From NCBI GenBank assembly GCA_947259575.1, contig CAMYMU010000019.1, positions 62,001 to 126,000 of the forward strand: DNA of 64,000 nucleotides. Reading direction: 5' to 3'. The stretch is from an uncultured Ectothiorhodospiraceae bacterium. Its GTDB lineage: Bacteria; Pseudomonadota; Gammaproteobacteria; UBA6429; Thiohalophilaceae. The notes beneath the pieces are model-generated. The model ran no database searches, had not been told where the DNA came from, and saw only the letters and a program-made list of their open reading frames with translations. Position 1 is the stretch's first letter. Every line of letters starts with the position of its first letter. This document shows positions 50,955 to 59,424 of the stretch, in pieces. The translations under genes were made by a program, and so were the position numbers.

Positions 50955-50974
50955 AGCTACTATCTTAAGTAGCT
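50955..50974 (+). other. Hairpin after the HDOD gene
   Basis: AGCTACT-ATCTTA-AGTAGCT, a perfect 7-bp stem directly past the stop codon, with no T-run behind it (CCACTTCTTGTT). It could be a weak terminator or RNA-end stabiliser. Confidence 0.4.
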
Positions 50975-51068
50975 CCACTTCTTGTTAACGGTCCGTTGTT
51001 ACTGTTTCTTTGTTTATCCACCTTAGTCATGATAGATTTGCAGGATCCACTGCAAAGCTGTTGTGCTA

Positions 51069-52223
51069 ATGAAAATTCTTGCTGATCAAAACATTCCCTT
51101 CGTAACAGAAGCATTTAATTCACTCTCTTCTGCAACCGAGCAGGATGAGGTTGTGTTGTTCGATGGGCGTCAGTTAAGTGCTGCTGATATGCCAGGTGCG
51201 GATGTTTTATTAGTTCGTTCCGTTACGGCCGTGAATCAATCCTTGCTAGTCGATTGTGATGTTCAGTTCATCGCCTCAGCCACTATCGGTACCGATCATA
51301 TTGATTTTGATTATTTAGCATCACGCAATATTCAATTTGCGAATGCACCTGGTTGTAATGCGATCTCTGCGGCTGAGTATACACTCTGTGGTATTTTGCT
51401 GTACGCAAAGCAACAAAATATTCCTTTGTCCGAATTAAATGTCGCTGTCGTGGGTTATGGCAATGTAGGTTCACGCGTTGTTCAGCGCTTAAATGCAGTT
51501 GGGATTAACACCTGCGTCTATGATCCACCTCGTGCTTTGTTGCACAAGGATATTGATTATGTTGATTGGCAGAAAGTAGTTGAGTGTAATGTAGTGAGCG
51601 GTCATGTGCCGCTAACAGTCAATGTCGATTACCCAACCAAATTAATGTTCAACGAAAACTTCTTTGCAAGTTTAGCGGCAGGCAGTTTGTTTATTAATAC
51701 CTCTCGAGGCGGGACACAAGATGAACAGGCATTGTTGTCGCAGTTACAGAATAAAAAATTAAGTCTTATTCTGGATGTCTGGCAGAATGAGCCCTCGATA
51801 AATATCGACCTACAAAAACAAACCCTGATCTCTACACCCCATATTGCAGGTTATTCATTTGATGGTAAGTGTCGTGGTACCTGGATGATCTATCAGGCGG
51901 CCTGCGAACATTTTGGACAGCCGACACGCTGGAATCCTGACAGTGTGCTCGAAGACAAAGACATGCAAAACATCGTGCAATTTAATCCTGATGCCGACTA
52001 CCCACTATGGGATTTGGTTAATCAGGTTTATAGCATTGAACAAGACAGTGCACGTCTACGAGAAGGTATGGCATTGGCTGCGAGTGAGCGTGCGCTTTTA
52101 TTTGATCAGCTCCGTAAAAACTATCCCAGGCGTCGGGAATTTTCACACTACAAAATCAAACAAGCTGGCATTTCCGGTAGTGATCGTGACATGTTAGTGA
52201 GACTCGGTTTTAATCTTATCTGA
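51069..52223 (+). CDS. pdxB: 4-phosphoerythronate dehydrogenase
   Basis: An NAD-dependent 2-hydroxyacid dehydrogenase of pyridoxal-phosphate synthesis. About 384 residues. The start MKILADQNIPFV matches PdxB proteins, so the ATG at 51069 is preferred to the GTG at 51063. The NAD site is VAVVGYGNVGSRV, with the catalytic Arg in FINTSRGGTQDEQ and the His in STPHIAGYSFDG. The PdxB-specific C-terminal dimerisation domain is present. Its stop abuts that of the convergent trmH gene. Confidence 0.95.
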   Translation: MKILADQNIPFVTEAFNSLSSATEQDEVVLFDGRQLSAADMPGADVLLVRSVTAVNQSLLVDCDVQFIASATIGTDHIDFDYLASRNIQFANAPGCNAISAAEYTLCGILLYAKQQNIPLSELNVAVVGYGNVGSRVVQRLNAVGINTCVYDPPRALLHKDIDYVDWQKVVECNVVSGHVPLTVNVDYPTKLMFNENFFASLAAGSLFINTSRGGTQDEQALLSQLQNKKLSLILDVWQNEPSINIDLQKQTLISTPHIAGYSFDGKCRGTWMIYQAACEHFGQPTRWNPDSVLEDKDMQNIVQFNPDADYPLWDLVNQVYSIEQDSARLREGMALAASERALLFDQLRKNYPRRREFSHYKIKQAGISGSDRDMLVRLGFNLI

Positions 52224-52904
52224 TTATTGCCCGAGCCGCGCCTGACTGTGTATATCTGATTCTATTACCTGGCCATCTTCATCCTGCTCAGGGTAGGCAA
52301 GTCCCTTGCGTGTGTAAAACTCAGCGAGCTTTGGGTGAGACCATTCAAATAGTATTTTACGATATTCTTCGTCAGGGAGTTGTTGTTTGTCATACATACC
52401 TGCTTGCAAGCGTTGACGCTGTGCCTCAAATAGAATCATCGCAGCTGCAACCGAGACATTCAACGAGTCAATCATGCCTAGCATAGGAATCACAACATGC
52501 TTGTCGGCCAATTCAAGACCCTGTTCGCTGACTCCGTGGAGTTCAGTACCGAGCATAACAGCAGTTGGCTGAGTGTAATCAATCTCACGAAAGTCAATTG
52601 CAGTATCAGACAGGTGCGCGGCGAGTATCTGCATTTTGTTGTTTTTTAAATGGTTAACCGCTTGATCCAGGCTTGGGTGAATTTCTACATTGACCCACTT
52701 ACCAGTACCTTGAGTGACATCCTTGACTGTTTTTATAAATCGCTCTCGGGTAACAGCATGGATCATATGTACACCTACAGCATCACCTGAGCGCATGATC
52801 GCAGACAGGTTGTGCGGCTTATGGACATTGTCCATCAGCACAGTCAGGTCCAGTTGTCGACGTTTTAGAATGGTCTGTAATTTATGAAATCGTTCTGGTG
52901 TCAT
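52224..52904 (-). CDS. trmH: tRNA (guanosine-18-2'-O)-methyltransferase
   Basis: A SPOUT-fold methyltransferase that modifies G18 of tRNA. 226 residues. The N-terminal MTPERFHKLQTILKRRQLDL, then VLMDNVHKPHNLSAIMRSGD and the knot motifs MLGTELHGVSE and IPMLGMIDSLNVSVAAAMI, match TrmH. A C-terminal basic tail is usual. It runs against pdxB with no intergenic base and is divergent from mazG with repeated TTGTA boxes between. Confidence 0.95.
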   Translation of the reverse strand: MTPERFHKLQTILKRRQLDLTVLMDNVHKPHNLSAIMRSGDAVGVHMIHAVTRERFIKTVKDVTQGTGKWVNVEIHPSLDQAVNHLKNNKMQILAAHLSDTAIDFREIDYTQPTAVMLGTELHGVSEQGLELADKHVVIPMLGMIDSLNVSVAAAMILFEAQRQRLQAGMYDKQQLPDEEYRKILFEWSHPKLAEFYTRKGLAYPEQDEDGQVIESDIHSQARLGQ

Positions 52905-52950
52905 GCTGTTTTTATTTGGTTTATAAACGGTTGCAATTGTCGTGTTCTAA

Positions 52951-53002
52951 TTGTACTGAACTGGTTGTACTGAGCTGCTATTGTACCGGAAATGTATTGT
53001 AA
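52951..53002. repeat. Phased TTGTA repeats between trmH and mazG
   Basis: TTGTACTGA at 52951-52959 and 52965-52973, TTGTAC at 52981-52986, and TTGTAA at 52997-53002; spacings 14, 16 and 16. They lie in the divergent promoter region and look like successive binding half-sites of a regulator. Confidence 0.4.
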
Positions 53003-53038
53003 TAGGTTTGAACTAAGAGGGTGTGTAAGGACAATATT

Positions 53039-53842
53039 ATGACTGATATTAATCGTTTATTAACTATTATGACTCGCTTGCGTGATCCAGATGCAGGTTG
53101 TCCCTGGGATCGGGCTCAGACTTATAAAACCATTGTGCCGCATACACTGGAAGAGGCCTATGAAGTGGCGGATACGATAGAGCAAGGTGACTTCGACGCC
53201 TTATGTGATGAACTCGGTGATTTGTTGTTTCAAATTGTTTTTTACGCGCAACTGGCTAAAGAAGAATCCCGTTTTGAATTTGCCGATGTGGTGAAGGCCA
53301 TCTCAGATAAACTTGAACGCCGCCATCCCCATGTCTTTGCCGATGCCCATTTTGAGAACGAGCAGCAACAGACTCGACACTGGGAACAACTCAAGCAACA
53401 GGAGCGTGAAGCAAAGGCTGCATCGACGAAAAATGAATCTCCAGCTGCCCGTCGGGCCAGCCAGATGGATGACATTGCTCGTGCTTTACCGGCCTTGAGC
53501 CTGGCCAGGAAAATACAGTCACGTGCCGCCCAGGTCGGATTCGACTGGCCCGATGTGTCAGGGGTGTATGAAAAAGTGCAGGAGGAAATAACAGAACTGC
53601 AACAAGCCTGGGATGATCAGCAGGCGAGAACCGAAGAGATGGGTGACCTGCTTTTTACTTGTGTCAATCTGAGTCGTCATGCCGGTGTCGATCCAGAACA
53701 GGCGCTACGTCAGGCGAGCAACAAATTCGAGCAACGTTTTCGGTCGATGGAAGCCACTGCTCAACAGGATGCAAAGTCACTCGAAAGCCTGTCAGAAGCT
53801 CAACTTGAGTTACTCTGGCAGCGGGCTAAACGTTCGGCCTGA
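53039..53842 (+). CDS. mazG: Nucleoside triphosphate pyrophosphohydrolase
   Basis: Hydrolyses NTPs to NMP and pyrophosphate, cleaning up abnormal nucleotides and affecting (p)ppGpp levels. About 267 residues in the two-domain form. The first MazG domain shows CPWDRAQTYKTIVPHTLEEA and DELGDLLFQIVFYAQLA; the second, FDWPDVSGVYEKVQEEITEL and EMGDLLFTCVNLSRH. The EExxE/ExxD metal motifs are present. The ATG at 53039 is chosen over a GTG at 53021. A disordered linker (about 110-145) lies between the domains. Confidence 0.95.
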   Translation: MTDINRLLTIMTRLRDPDAGCPWDRAQTYKTIVPHTLEEAYEVADTIEQGDFDALCDELGDLLFQIVFYAQLAKEESRFEFADVVKAISDKLERRHPHVFADAHFENEQQQTRHWEQLKQQEREAKAASTKNESPAARRASQMDDIARALPALSLARKIQSRAAQVGFDWPDVSGVYEKVQEEITELQQAWDDQQARTEEMGDLLFTCVNLSRHAGVDPEQALRQASNKFEQRFRSMEATAQQDAKSLESLSEAQLELLWQRAKRSA

Positions 53843-53948
53843 AAAAAATCAATCAAAGTACCGAGGTAGTGCAGCTTCTCCTTTCACGCAAGCTAGTGTT
53901 GATCATGATCGTGCAAATTTCTGAGTGAACCAATTTTTCGCTCTTTTT

Positions 53949-53973
53949 TGCACTCGATAGGCGCAATTTTGGC
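53949..53973 (+). promoter_or_regulatory. Possible NtrC site overlapping a sigma-54-like promoter before amtB
   Basis: TGCACTCGATAGGCGCA (53949-53965) matches the NtrC palindrome TGCACC-N5-GGTGCA at 10 of 12 positions. GG-N10-GC (53960-53973) has the sigma-54 -24/-12 spacing but weak flanks. An NtrC site on top of a sigma-54 promoter is unusual (it is normally about 100 bases upstream), so the two readings may exclude each other. Confidence 0.3.
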
Positions 53974-54082
53974 CAAATATTTTTTCGAAATGCGCCATTC
54001 CAATGCAAGCCGTGGTATAACATCCCAGATAAGAATTTATAAAAAACCTACTAAAAATCTAAAAATAATAAGGAGAGGAGTT

Positions 54083-55435
54083 ATGAATCCTACATCTGTT
54101 GGAGCTGGTTCACGCAAACCTGGCTCTACTTTAGCGCGAATTGGCCTGCTGGCCGCAGCCTTACTACTACCAACATCCGCATTTGCTGCAGAGGGATTTG
54201 ACTCTGGTTATACCGCCTGGATGCTCACCGCCACAGCCCTGGTGTTGTTTATGACCATCCCTGGTTTGTCACTGTTCTATGCTGGTCTGGTTCGTTCAAA
54301 GAACGTCCTCTCCGTCCTGATGCAGTGTTTCGCTGTTACTTGTATGGCCTCCATCATCTGGATAGCCGTTGGTTATAGTCTGGCACTTAATGGTAGCGGC
54401 TCTTACCTGGGTAGCCTGGATTATATGTTCCTGGATGGCATCACACGCGACTCGACATTTGGAAAAATTCCCACCTCTGTCTGGGTAATGTTCCAGATGA
54501 CCTTTGCCATTATTACCCCTGCGCTCATTGTCGGTGGTTTTGCCGAGCGTATGAAATTCTCTGCGATGATGATTTTCAGTGCAGTCTGGTTGCTGCTGGT
54601 TTACATCCCGGTCTGCTATTGGGTATGGGGCGAAAATGGCTGGTTACTGGAAATGGGCCTGATCGACTTCGCCGGTGGTACGGTGGTGCACATTAATGCC
54701 GGTGTTGCTGCCCTGGTTGCTGCTGTTTATATGGGTAAGCGTAAAGGTTTTCCTACTTCACCAATGCTGCCACACAATCTGACCATGACCGTCACCGGTG
54801 CCGGTATGCTCTGGGTTGGTTGGTTTGGATTTAATGCAGGCAGCGCCATTGCCTCGGGTGATGACCTGTTCCGTGATGCGGGCAGTGCCATGCTGGTTAC
54901 CCACATAAGTGCCGCTGCAGGTTCGCTAGCCTGGATGGCATTGGAATGGATGCGTTATCGTAAACCGAGCGTGCTAGGTATCGTCACTGGTATGGTCGCA
55001 GGTCTTGGCACAATCACCCCAGCGTCGGGTCATGTAGGTCCGATGGGGGCGCTGATTATTGGCCTGAGTGCGGGTGTTATCTGTTATTTCTCTACCCAGT
55101 TGATCAAGCGCAAGCTACACATCGATGATTCACTGGATGTGTTCCCAGTACACGGTGTCGGCGGTGTTCTGGGTACCATGGCAGTGGGTGTGTTTGCCTT
55201 TACCGCCGGAGGTATCAACCAGCCTGCTGAAGGGGCGGATGTTGTCGGGCCTATGATGAGCCAGCTGGGCACCCAGGCCATTGGTGTGATCGCGACAGCG
55301 GTATGGTGTGGAATCCTGACCTGGATCATTCTTAAAGTGGTCGACCTGCTGGTCGGTGTCCGTGTCAGTGAGGAAGAAGAGACGGAAGGTCTGGACCACG
55401 TCTGTCACGATGAGACAGGATATAACGACATCTAA
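54083..55435 (+). CDS. amtB: Ammonium transporter
   Basis: A trimeric inner-membrane ammonium channel, about 450 residues with 11 membrane segments after a cleaved-type signal (LLPTSAFAAEG). Conserved blocks: FYAGLVRSKNVLSVLMQCF, GGFAERMKFSAMMIFS, HINAGVAALVAAVYMG (pore His) and VFPVHGVGGVLGTMAVG (second pore His). The ATG at 54083 has AGGAGAGGAG just upstream; a TTG at 53948 would add 45 residues and is rejected. No glnK follows, unlike many glnK-amtB operons. Confidence 0.95.
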   Translation: MNPTSVGAGSRKPGSTLARIGLLAAALLLPTSAFAAEGFDSGYTAWMLTATALVLFMTIPGLSLFYAGLVRSKNVLSVLMQCFAVTCMASIIWIAVGYSLALNGSGSYLGSLDYMFLDGITRDSTFGKIPTSVWVMFQMTFAIITPALIVGGFAERMKFSAMMIFSAVWLLLVYIPVCYWVWGENGWLLEMGLIDFAGGTVVHINAGVAALVAAVYMGKRKGFPTSPMLPHNLTMTVTGAGMLWVGWFGFNAGSAIASGDDLFRDAGSAMLVTHISAAAGSLAWMALEWMRYRKPSVLGIVTGMVAGLGTITPASGHVGPMGALIIGLSAGVICYFSTQLIKRKLHIDDSLDVFPVHGVGGVLGTMAVGVFAFTAGGINQPAEGADVVGPMMSQLGTQAIGVIATAVWCGILTWIILKVVDLLVGVRVSEEEETEGLDHVCHDETGYNDI

Positions 55436-55460
55436 TCACGTCTATCGCTAAGCAATATAA

Positions 55461-55496
55461 CGGGCGCTTAATTTCAATTGAGCGCCCGTTTTTTTT
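55461..55496 (+). terminator. Rho-independent terminator of amtB
   Basis: CGGGCGCTTAATT-TC-AATTGAGCGCCCG, a 13-bp stem with one G-T wobble, then eight T. It lies 25 bases after the amtB stop. Confidence 0.92.
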
Positions 55497-55659
55497 CATG
55501 GCTTTTGAAGGTATGCCGGAAAACGTCATAGATGTCATAAGCTTATTCAACAGCGAAGTGCTCACTTCGCTAATTTATAGTGGTTTGCGCTGGAATTAAT
55601 CGGGACCGTTCGCTAGACTTGCGCGTCCTGAACAAAATATGACTAATGATTAACCAGTA

Positions 55660-57024
55660 ATGAAAAAGCTCCACATCAAGACCTTTGGCTGTCAGATGAA
55701 TGAGTACGATACGGCGAAAATGGCCGAGGTACTCGAGGCCTCCCATGGCCTGGAATTGACCGATTTGCCTGAACAGGCCGATGTGTTGCTGCTGAATACC
55801 TGTTCGGTGCGTGAAAAAGCACAGGAGAAGGTATTTTCCATGCTGGGCATGTGGCGGCCACTCAAAGCGGCCAATCCAAAACTTATAATTGGTGTCGGTG
55901 GCTGTGTCGCCAGTCAGGAAGGCGAGGCTATCCTGAAACGGGCTGCTTATGTTGATCTCGTGTTTGGCCCTCAGACACTGCATCGTTTGCCTGAGATGAT
56001 TAATGATGTGGTGGCAAAACATAAGCCATCCATTGATATTAGCTTTCCAGAGATCGAAAAATTTGATCACCTGCCTAAACCCACGGCAGAGGGTCCGAGC
56101 GCCTTTGTTTCCATCATGGAAGGCTGCTCAAAGTACTGTACTTTTTGTGTTGTCCCTTACACGCGGGGCGAAGAAGTTAGCCGCCCGTTTGATGATGTGG
56201 TGGCGGAAGTGGCCCAGCTGGCGGAGCAGGGTGTGCGTGAGATTAACCTACTAGGCCAGAACGTGAATGCCTACCGTGGGACCATGCATGATGGTGATGT
56301 TGCTGACCTGGCGCTCTTAATTCAATACGTCGCGGCAATTGAAGGTATCGACAGGATACGTTTTACCACCTCACATCCAATCGAAATGAGCGATAGCCTG
56401 ATCCAGGTCTATGCCGAGGTGCCTGAGCTAGTGAGCTTCCTACACTTGCCAGTACAAACCGGCTCTGATCGCATCCTGGCCCAGATGAAACGCAAGCATA
56501 CGGCGCTTGAATACAAGACCATTATTCGCAAGCTCAAGCTAGTACGACCTGATATCACTATTTCTTCAGATTTCATCGTTGGCTTTCCAGGTGAGACAGA
56601 TCAGGATTTTGCCGACACCATGGATTTGATTGCCGAGGTAGGCTTTGATCACTCCTATAGTTTTGTTTACAGCCCTCGTCCAGGCACACCGGCTTCGAGC
56701 CTGCCTGACGACGTGCCCATGGATGTGAAAAAGCAGCGCCTGCAAATCTTACAGACCCGCATTAGCCAGCATGCTCAGGCTATTTCCAGAGAAATGGTAG
56801 GGACAACGCAGCACGTGCTGGTGACCGGTCCTTCCAGGAAAGATCCGGGCCAACTCTCAGGCCGCACAGCCAATAATCGTGTGGTAAACTTTAAAGGTGA
56901 TTCAAACCTTTTGGGTGAATTTGTTAACGTGAACATAACCGAAGCTTTTCCTAATTCCTTGCGTGGTGAACTCGTCGAGTCTGCTGCGCCCACCACTAAC
57001 GTGTCTAACATTGGCGCACGTTAA
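55660..57024 (+). CDS. miaB: tRNA-2-methylthio-N6-dimethylallyladenosine synthase
   Basis: A radical SAM methylthiotransferase acting on A37 of tRNA. 454 residues. The N-terminal cluster Cys residues lie in [29 protein letters not shown] and [11 protein letters not shown]; the SAM cluster is [18 protein letters not shown]; a C-terminal TRAM domain follows (about 380-445; [18 protein letters not shown]). It opens the conserved gene run to lptE and is followed by phoH 33 bases later. A promoter is expected in 55500-55659, but none is obvious. Confidence 0.97.
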   Translation: MKKLHIKTFGCQMNEYDTAKMAEVLEASHGLELTDLPEQADVLLLNTCSVREKAQEKVFSMLGMWRPLKAANPKLIIGVGGCVASQEGEAILKRAAYVDLVFGPQTLHRLPEMINDVVAKHKPSIDISFPEIEKFDHLPKPTAEGPSAFVSIMEGCSKYCTFCVVPYTRGEEVSRPFDDVVAEVAQLAEQGVREINLLGQNVNAYRGTMHDGDVADLALLIQYVAAIEGIDRIRFTTSHPIEMSDSLIQVYAEVPELVSFLHLPVQTGSDRILAQMKRKHTALEYKTIIRKLKLVRPDITISSDFIVGFPGETDQDFADTMDLIAEVGFDHSYSFVYSPRPGTPASSLPDDVPMDVKKQRLQILQTRISQHAQAISREMVGTTQHVLVTGPSRKDPGQLSGRTANNRVVNFKGDSNLLGEFVNVNITEAFPNSLRGELVESAAPTTNVSNIGAR

Positions 57025-57057
57025 ACCGATTGTCGCTTTCGACTACTGATACCTATC

Positions 57058-58038
57058 TTGAGCACTGCAGCTAATTTTTCTGACATCGTTTTAGAACCGG
57101 CCGATAACGAACGGCTGGCGAATCTGTGTGGCCAGTTCGATGAGCATCTGCGCCAGATAGAACGACGCCTGGGTGTGGAAGTAAATAACCGCGGCAATAC
57201 TTTTCGAATTATTGGCGATCAACGCTCAGTAGCTGCGGCCAGCGAGATGCTAAAGGCCTTATATGAAGAGACCTTGCATCGTGCCGTGGATCCCCAGTTT
57301 GTAAACCTGTCTTTACAGGAGTCTGGTGTTGATGCCCTGCTTGAGGATGTAATACAGGATCAGGAAGAGGCCATCATCTCAACGCGACGTGGCACGATTC
57401 GTGGTCGTGGTCCACATCAGGTCCATTATCTAAAAAACATACTCGAGCAAGATGTTAATTTTGGTGTTGGTCCCGCGGGTACGGGCAAAACGTATTTGGC
57501 TGTTGCCTGTGCGGTGGATGCACTGGAAAAGGATAAGGTTAGACGCATTATTTTGACCCGACCTGCAGTGGAAACCGGTGAGCGACTTGGTTTTTTGCCC
57601 GGCGATCTGAGTCAGAAAATTGATCCGTATTTGCGTCCTCTGTACGACGCGCTTTATGAAATGTTGGGCTTTGAAAAAGTTGCCCACCTTATCGATCGCA
57701 ATGTTATCGAGGTTGCACCACTGGCGTATATGCGCGGGCGTACACTGAATGACTCATTTATTATTCTCGATGAAGCACAGAACACGACCATGGAACAAAT
57801 GAAAATGTTTCTAACCCGGATCGGTTTTGGTTCAAAGGTAGTGATTACGGGAGATGTAACCCAGGTTGATCTGCCAAAGGCACAGGAATCGGGTTTGCGT
57901 AATGTAGTCGATGTTTTGAAAGATGTTGAAGGAATCAGCTTTACTTTCTTTACAGCCAAAGACGTGGTTCGACATCCCCTGGTACAACGAATTGTAACGG
58001 CCTATGAACGCGTTGATAAAGAAAACAACGACCAATAG
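57058..58038 (+). CDS. ybeZ: PhoH-family ATPase
   Basis: A 326-residue cytoplasmic protein with an N-terminal KH-like segment (about 20-75), then a P-loop ATPase with Walker A GVGPAGTGKTYLAVACA, RLGFLPGDLSQKIDPYLRPL and the Walker-B-like DSFIILDEAQNTT. It is the YbeZ/PhoH protein that works with YbeY in RNA metabolism. The start is a TTG at 57058, the only plausible one near the conserved beginning. 1 base separates its stop from ybeY. Confidence 0.95.
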   Translation: MSTAANFSDIVLEPADNERLANLCGQFDEHLRQIERRLGVEVNNRGNTFRIIGDQRSVAAASEMLKALYEETLHRAVDPQFVNLSLQESGVDALLEDVIQDQEEAIISTRRGTIRGRGPHQVHYLKNILEQDVNFGVGPAGTGKTYLAVACAVDALEKDKVRRIILTRPAVETGERLGFLPGDLSQKIDPYLRPLYDALYEMLGFEKVAHLIDRNVIEVAPLAYMRGRTLNDSFIILDEAQNTTMEQMKMFLTRIGFGSKVVITGDVTQVDLPKAQESGLRNVVDVLKDVEGISFTFFTAKDVVRHPLVQRIVTAYERVDKENNDQ

Positions 58039-58039
58039 C

Positions 58040-58516
58040 ATGACGGCTTTGGTTGAAGTGCAGTGGGCAGTTGAAGGTGAAGGCCTGCCCTCCGAACAGG
58101 ATATACAGAACTGGGTTGAAGCTGTGCTAATGCAAGAACCACACGGTAACTCTAGCGATGTGGAATTAACAGTGCGCATTACCAGTGAGGAAGAGGTGGC
58201 CGAACTGAATCAGCAATACAGACAAAAACAGGGTAGTACTAATGTTCTGTCTTTTCCTGTTGACGATGAGTTACCGCTGGAAGTGCCTTTACTAGGCGAC
58301 TTGATCATTTGTGCCGCAGTGGTCGAAAGAGAGGCTAAACAACAGAACAAGACACTGTTGTCACATTGGGCGCATATGGTTGTACATGGAACTTTACACT
58401 TGCTTGGTTATGATCATATTGAAGCGGATCAGGCTGAGATTATGGAACAAAAAGAGATTGCAGTTTTACAAGGATTAGGTTTTTCAAATCCCTACGAGGT
58501 AGCGACAGGCTCATGA
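58040..58516 (+). CDS. ybeY: Endoribonuclease YbeY
   Basis: A zinc-dependent endoribonuclease in 16S rRNA maturation and ribosome quality control. About 158 residues. The metal site HGTLHLLGYDH (three His) is complete, and QKQGSTNVLSFPVDDEL is a family block. The ATG at 58040, one base after the phoH stop, matches the family start; an ATG at 58004 lies inside phoH and is less likely. Its stop overlaps the corC start by 4 bases (ATGA). Confidence 0.96.
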   Translation: MTALVEVQWAVEGEGLPSEQDIQNWVEAVLMQEPHGNSSDVELTVRITSEEEVAELNQQYRQKQGSTNVLSFPVDDELPLEVPLLGDLIICAAVVEREAKQQNKTLLSHWAHMVVHGTLHLLGYDHIEADQAEIMEQKEIAVLQGLGFSNPYEVATGS

Positions 58517-59424
58517 ACGAGGACCGATCGAGCAGCCCTAACGGGCAGGCAAATAAAGAAGATAAACATGGGCGTTCATGGATCGGGCGGCTAACCAACA
58601 TTTTGAATGTTGATCCCAAAGATCGGGATGAACTAGTTAATGTACTGCGTGATGCGCAAGGCAAAGATATTATTGATGTTGATGCGCTTGCGATGATTGA
58701 AGGCGTCCTGCAAGTTACCGAGATGCAAGTTCGTGATGTTATGTTGCCGCGTTCACAAATGATCGTTCTAGAGCGTGACATGAGCTTGCAGGAAGTATTA
58801 CCTCTGGTCGTTGACGCAGCACACTCACGTTATCCTGTGGTCGGAGACAAACGTGATGAAGTGATTGGAATTCTACTTGCCAAGGATCTGCTACCCTATT
58901 TTCAGTTGGGCAGTGAAGAAAAATTCAATTTACGTGACATTCTTCGTTCGCCCACATTTATCCCGGAAAGCAAACGTCTTAATGTCTTATTAAAAGAGTT
59001 TCGTGCCAGTCGAAATCATATGGCGATCGTGGTAGATGAATATGGTGGTGTTGCCGGGATGATCACGATTGAAGATGTATTGGAACAAATCGTTGGCGAA
59101 ATCGAAGATGAACATGATTATGAAGATGATATTTATATCATGGAGCATACCCCGGAAAAGGCGACGGTCAAGGCGATTACGCCTATAGATGAATTCAACG
59201 AACACTTTGCTACAGAACTTATCAGCGATGAGTTCGATACCATTGGCGGTCTGATTACAAACTCACTGGGACACTTACCCAAACGTGGTGAAAAATCTAT
59301 TCTTGGTGGTTATGAATTTACCGTGCTGCGTGCTGATGCGCGTAGGGTACATTTACTGGAAGTTAAGAAATTAAGCGAAGATGAACAGACCGCCGAGGTC
59401 GATGAATCCAGCGAAACCGAATAG
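58513..59424 (+). CDS. corC: CorC/YbeX CBS-domain protein
   Basis: A 303-residue cytoplasmic protein with two CBS domains (about 75-195; MLPRSQMIVLERDMSLQEVL, FRASRNHMAIVVDEYGG) and a CorC/HlyC C-terminal domain (about 215-290; FATELISDEFDTIGGLI). It is implicated in magnesium/cobalt efflux or ribosome-related functions. It lies between ybeY and lnt, the usual setting. An acidic C-terminal tail overlaps the lnt start by 23 bases. Confidence 0.95.
   Translation: MNEDRSSSPNGQANKEDKHGRSWIGRLTNILNVDPKDRDELVNVLRDAQGKDIIDVDALAMIEGVLQVTEMQVRDVMLPRSQMIVLERDMSLQEVLPLVVDAAHSRYPVVGDKRDEVIGILLAKDLLPYFQLGSEEKFNLRDILRSPTFIPESKRLNVLLKEFRASRNHMAIVVDEYGGVAGMITIEDVLEQIVGEIEDEHDYEDDIYIMEHTPEKATVKAITPIDEFNEHFATELISDEFDTIGGLITNSLGHLPKRGEKSILGGYEFTVLRADARRVHLLEVKKLSEDEQTAEVDESSETE

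Noticed and set aside
53948-54082. 45-residue upstream extension of amtB from a TTG
   Set aside because: The ATG at 54083 has a strong AGGAGAGGAG site, and the extension shows no signal or conservation.
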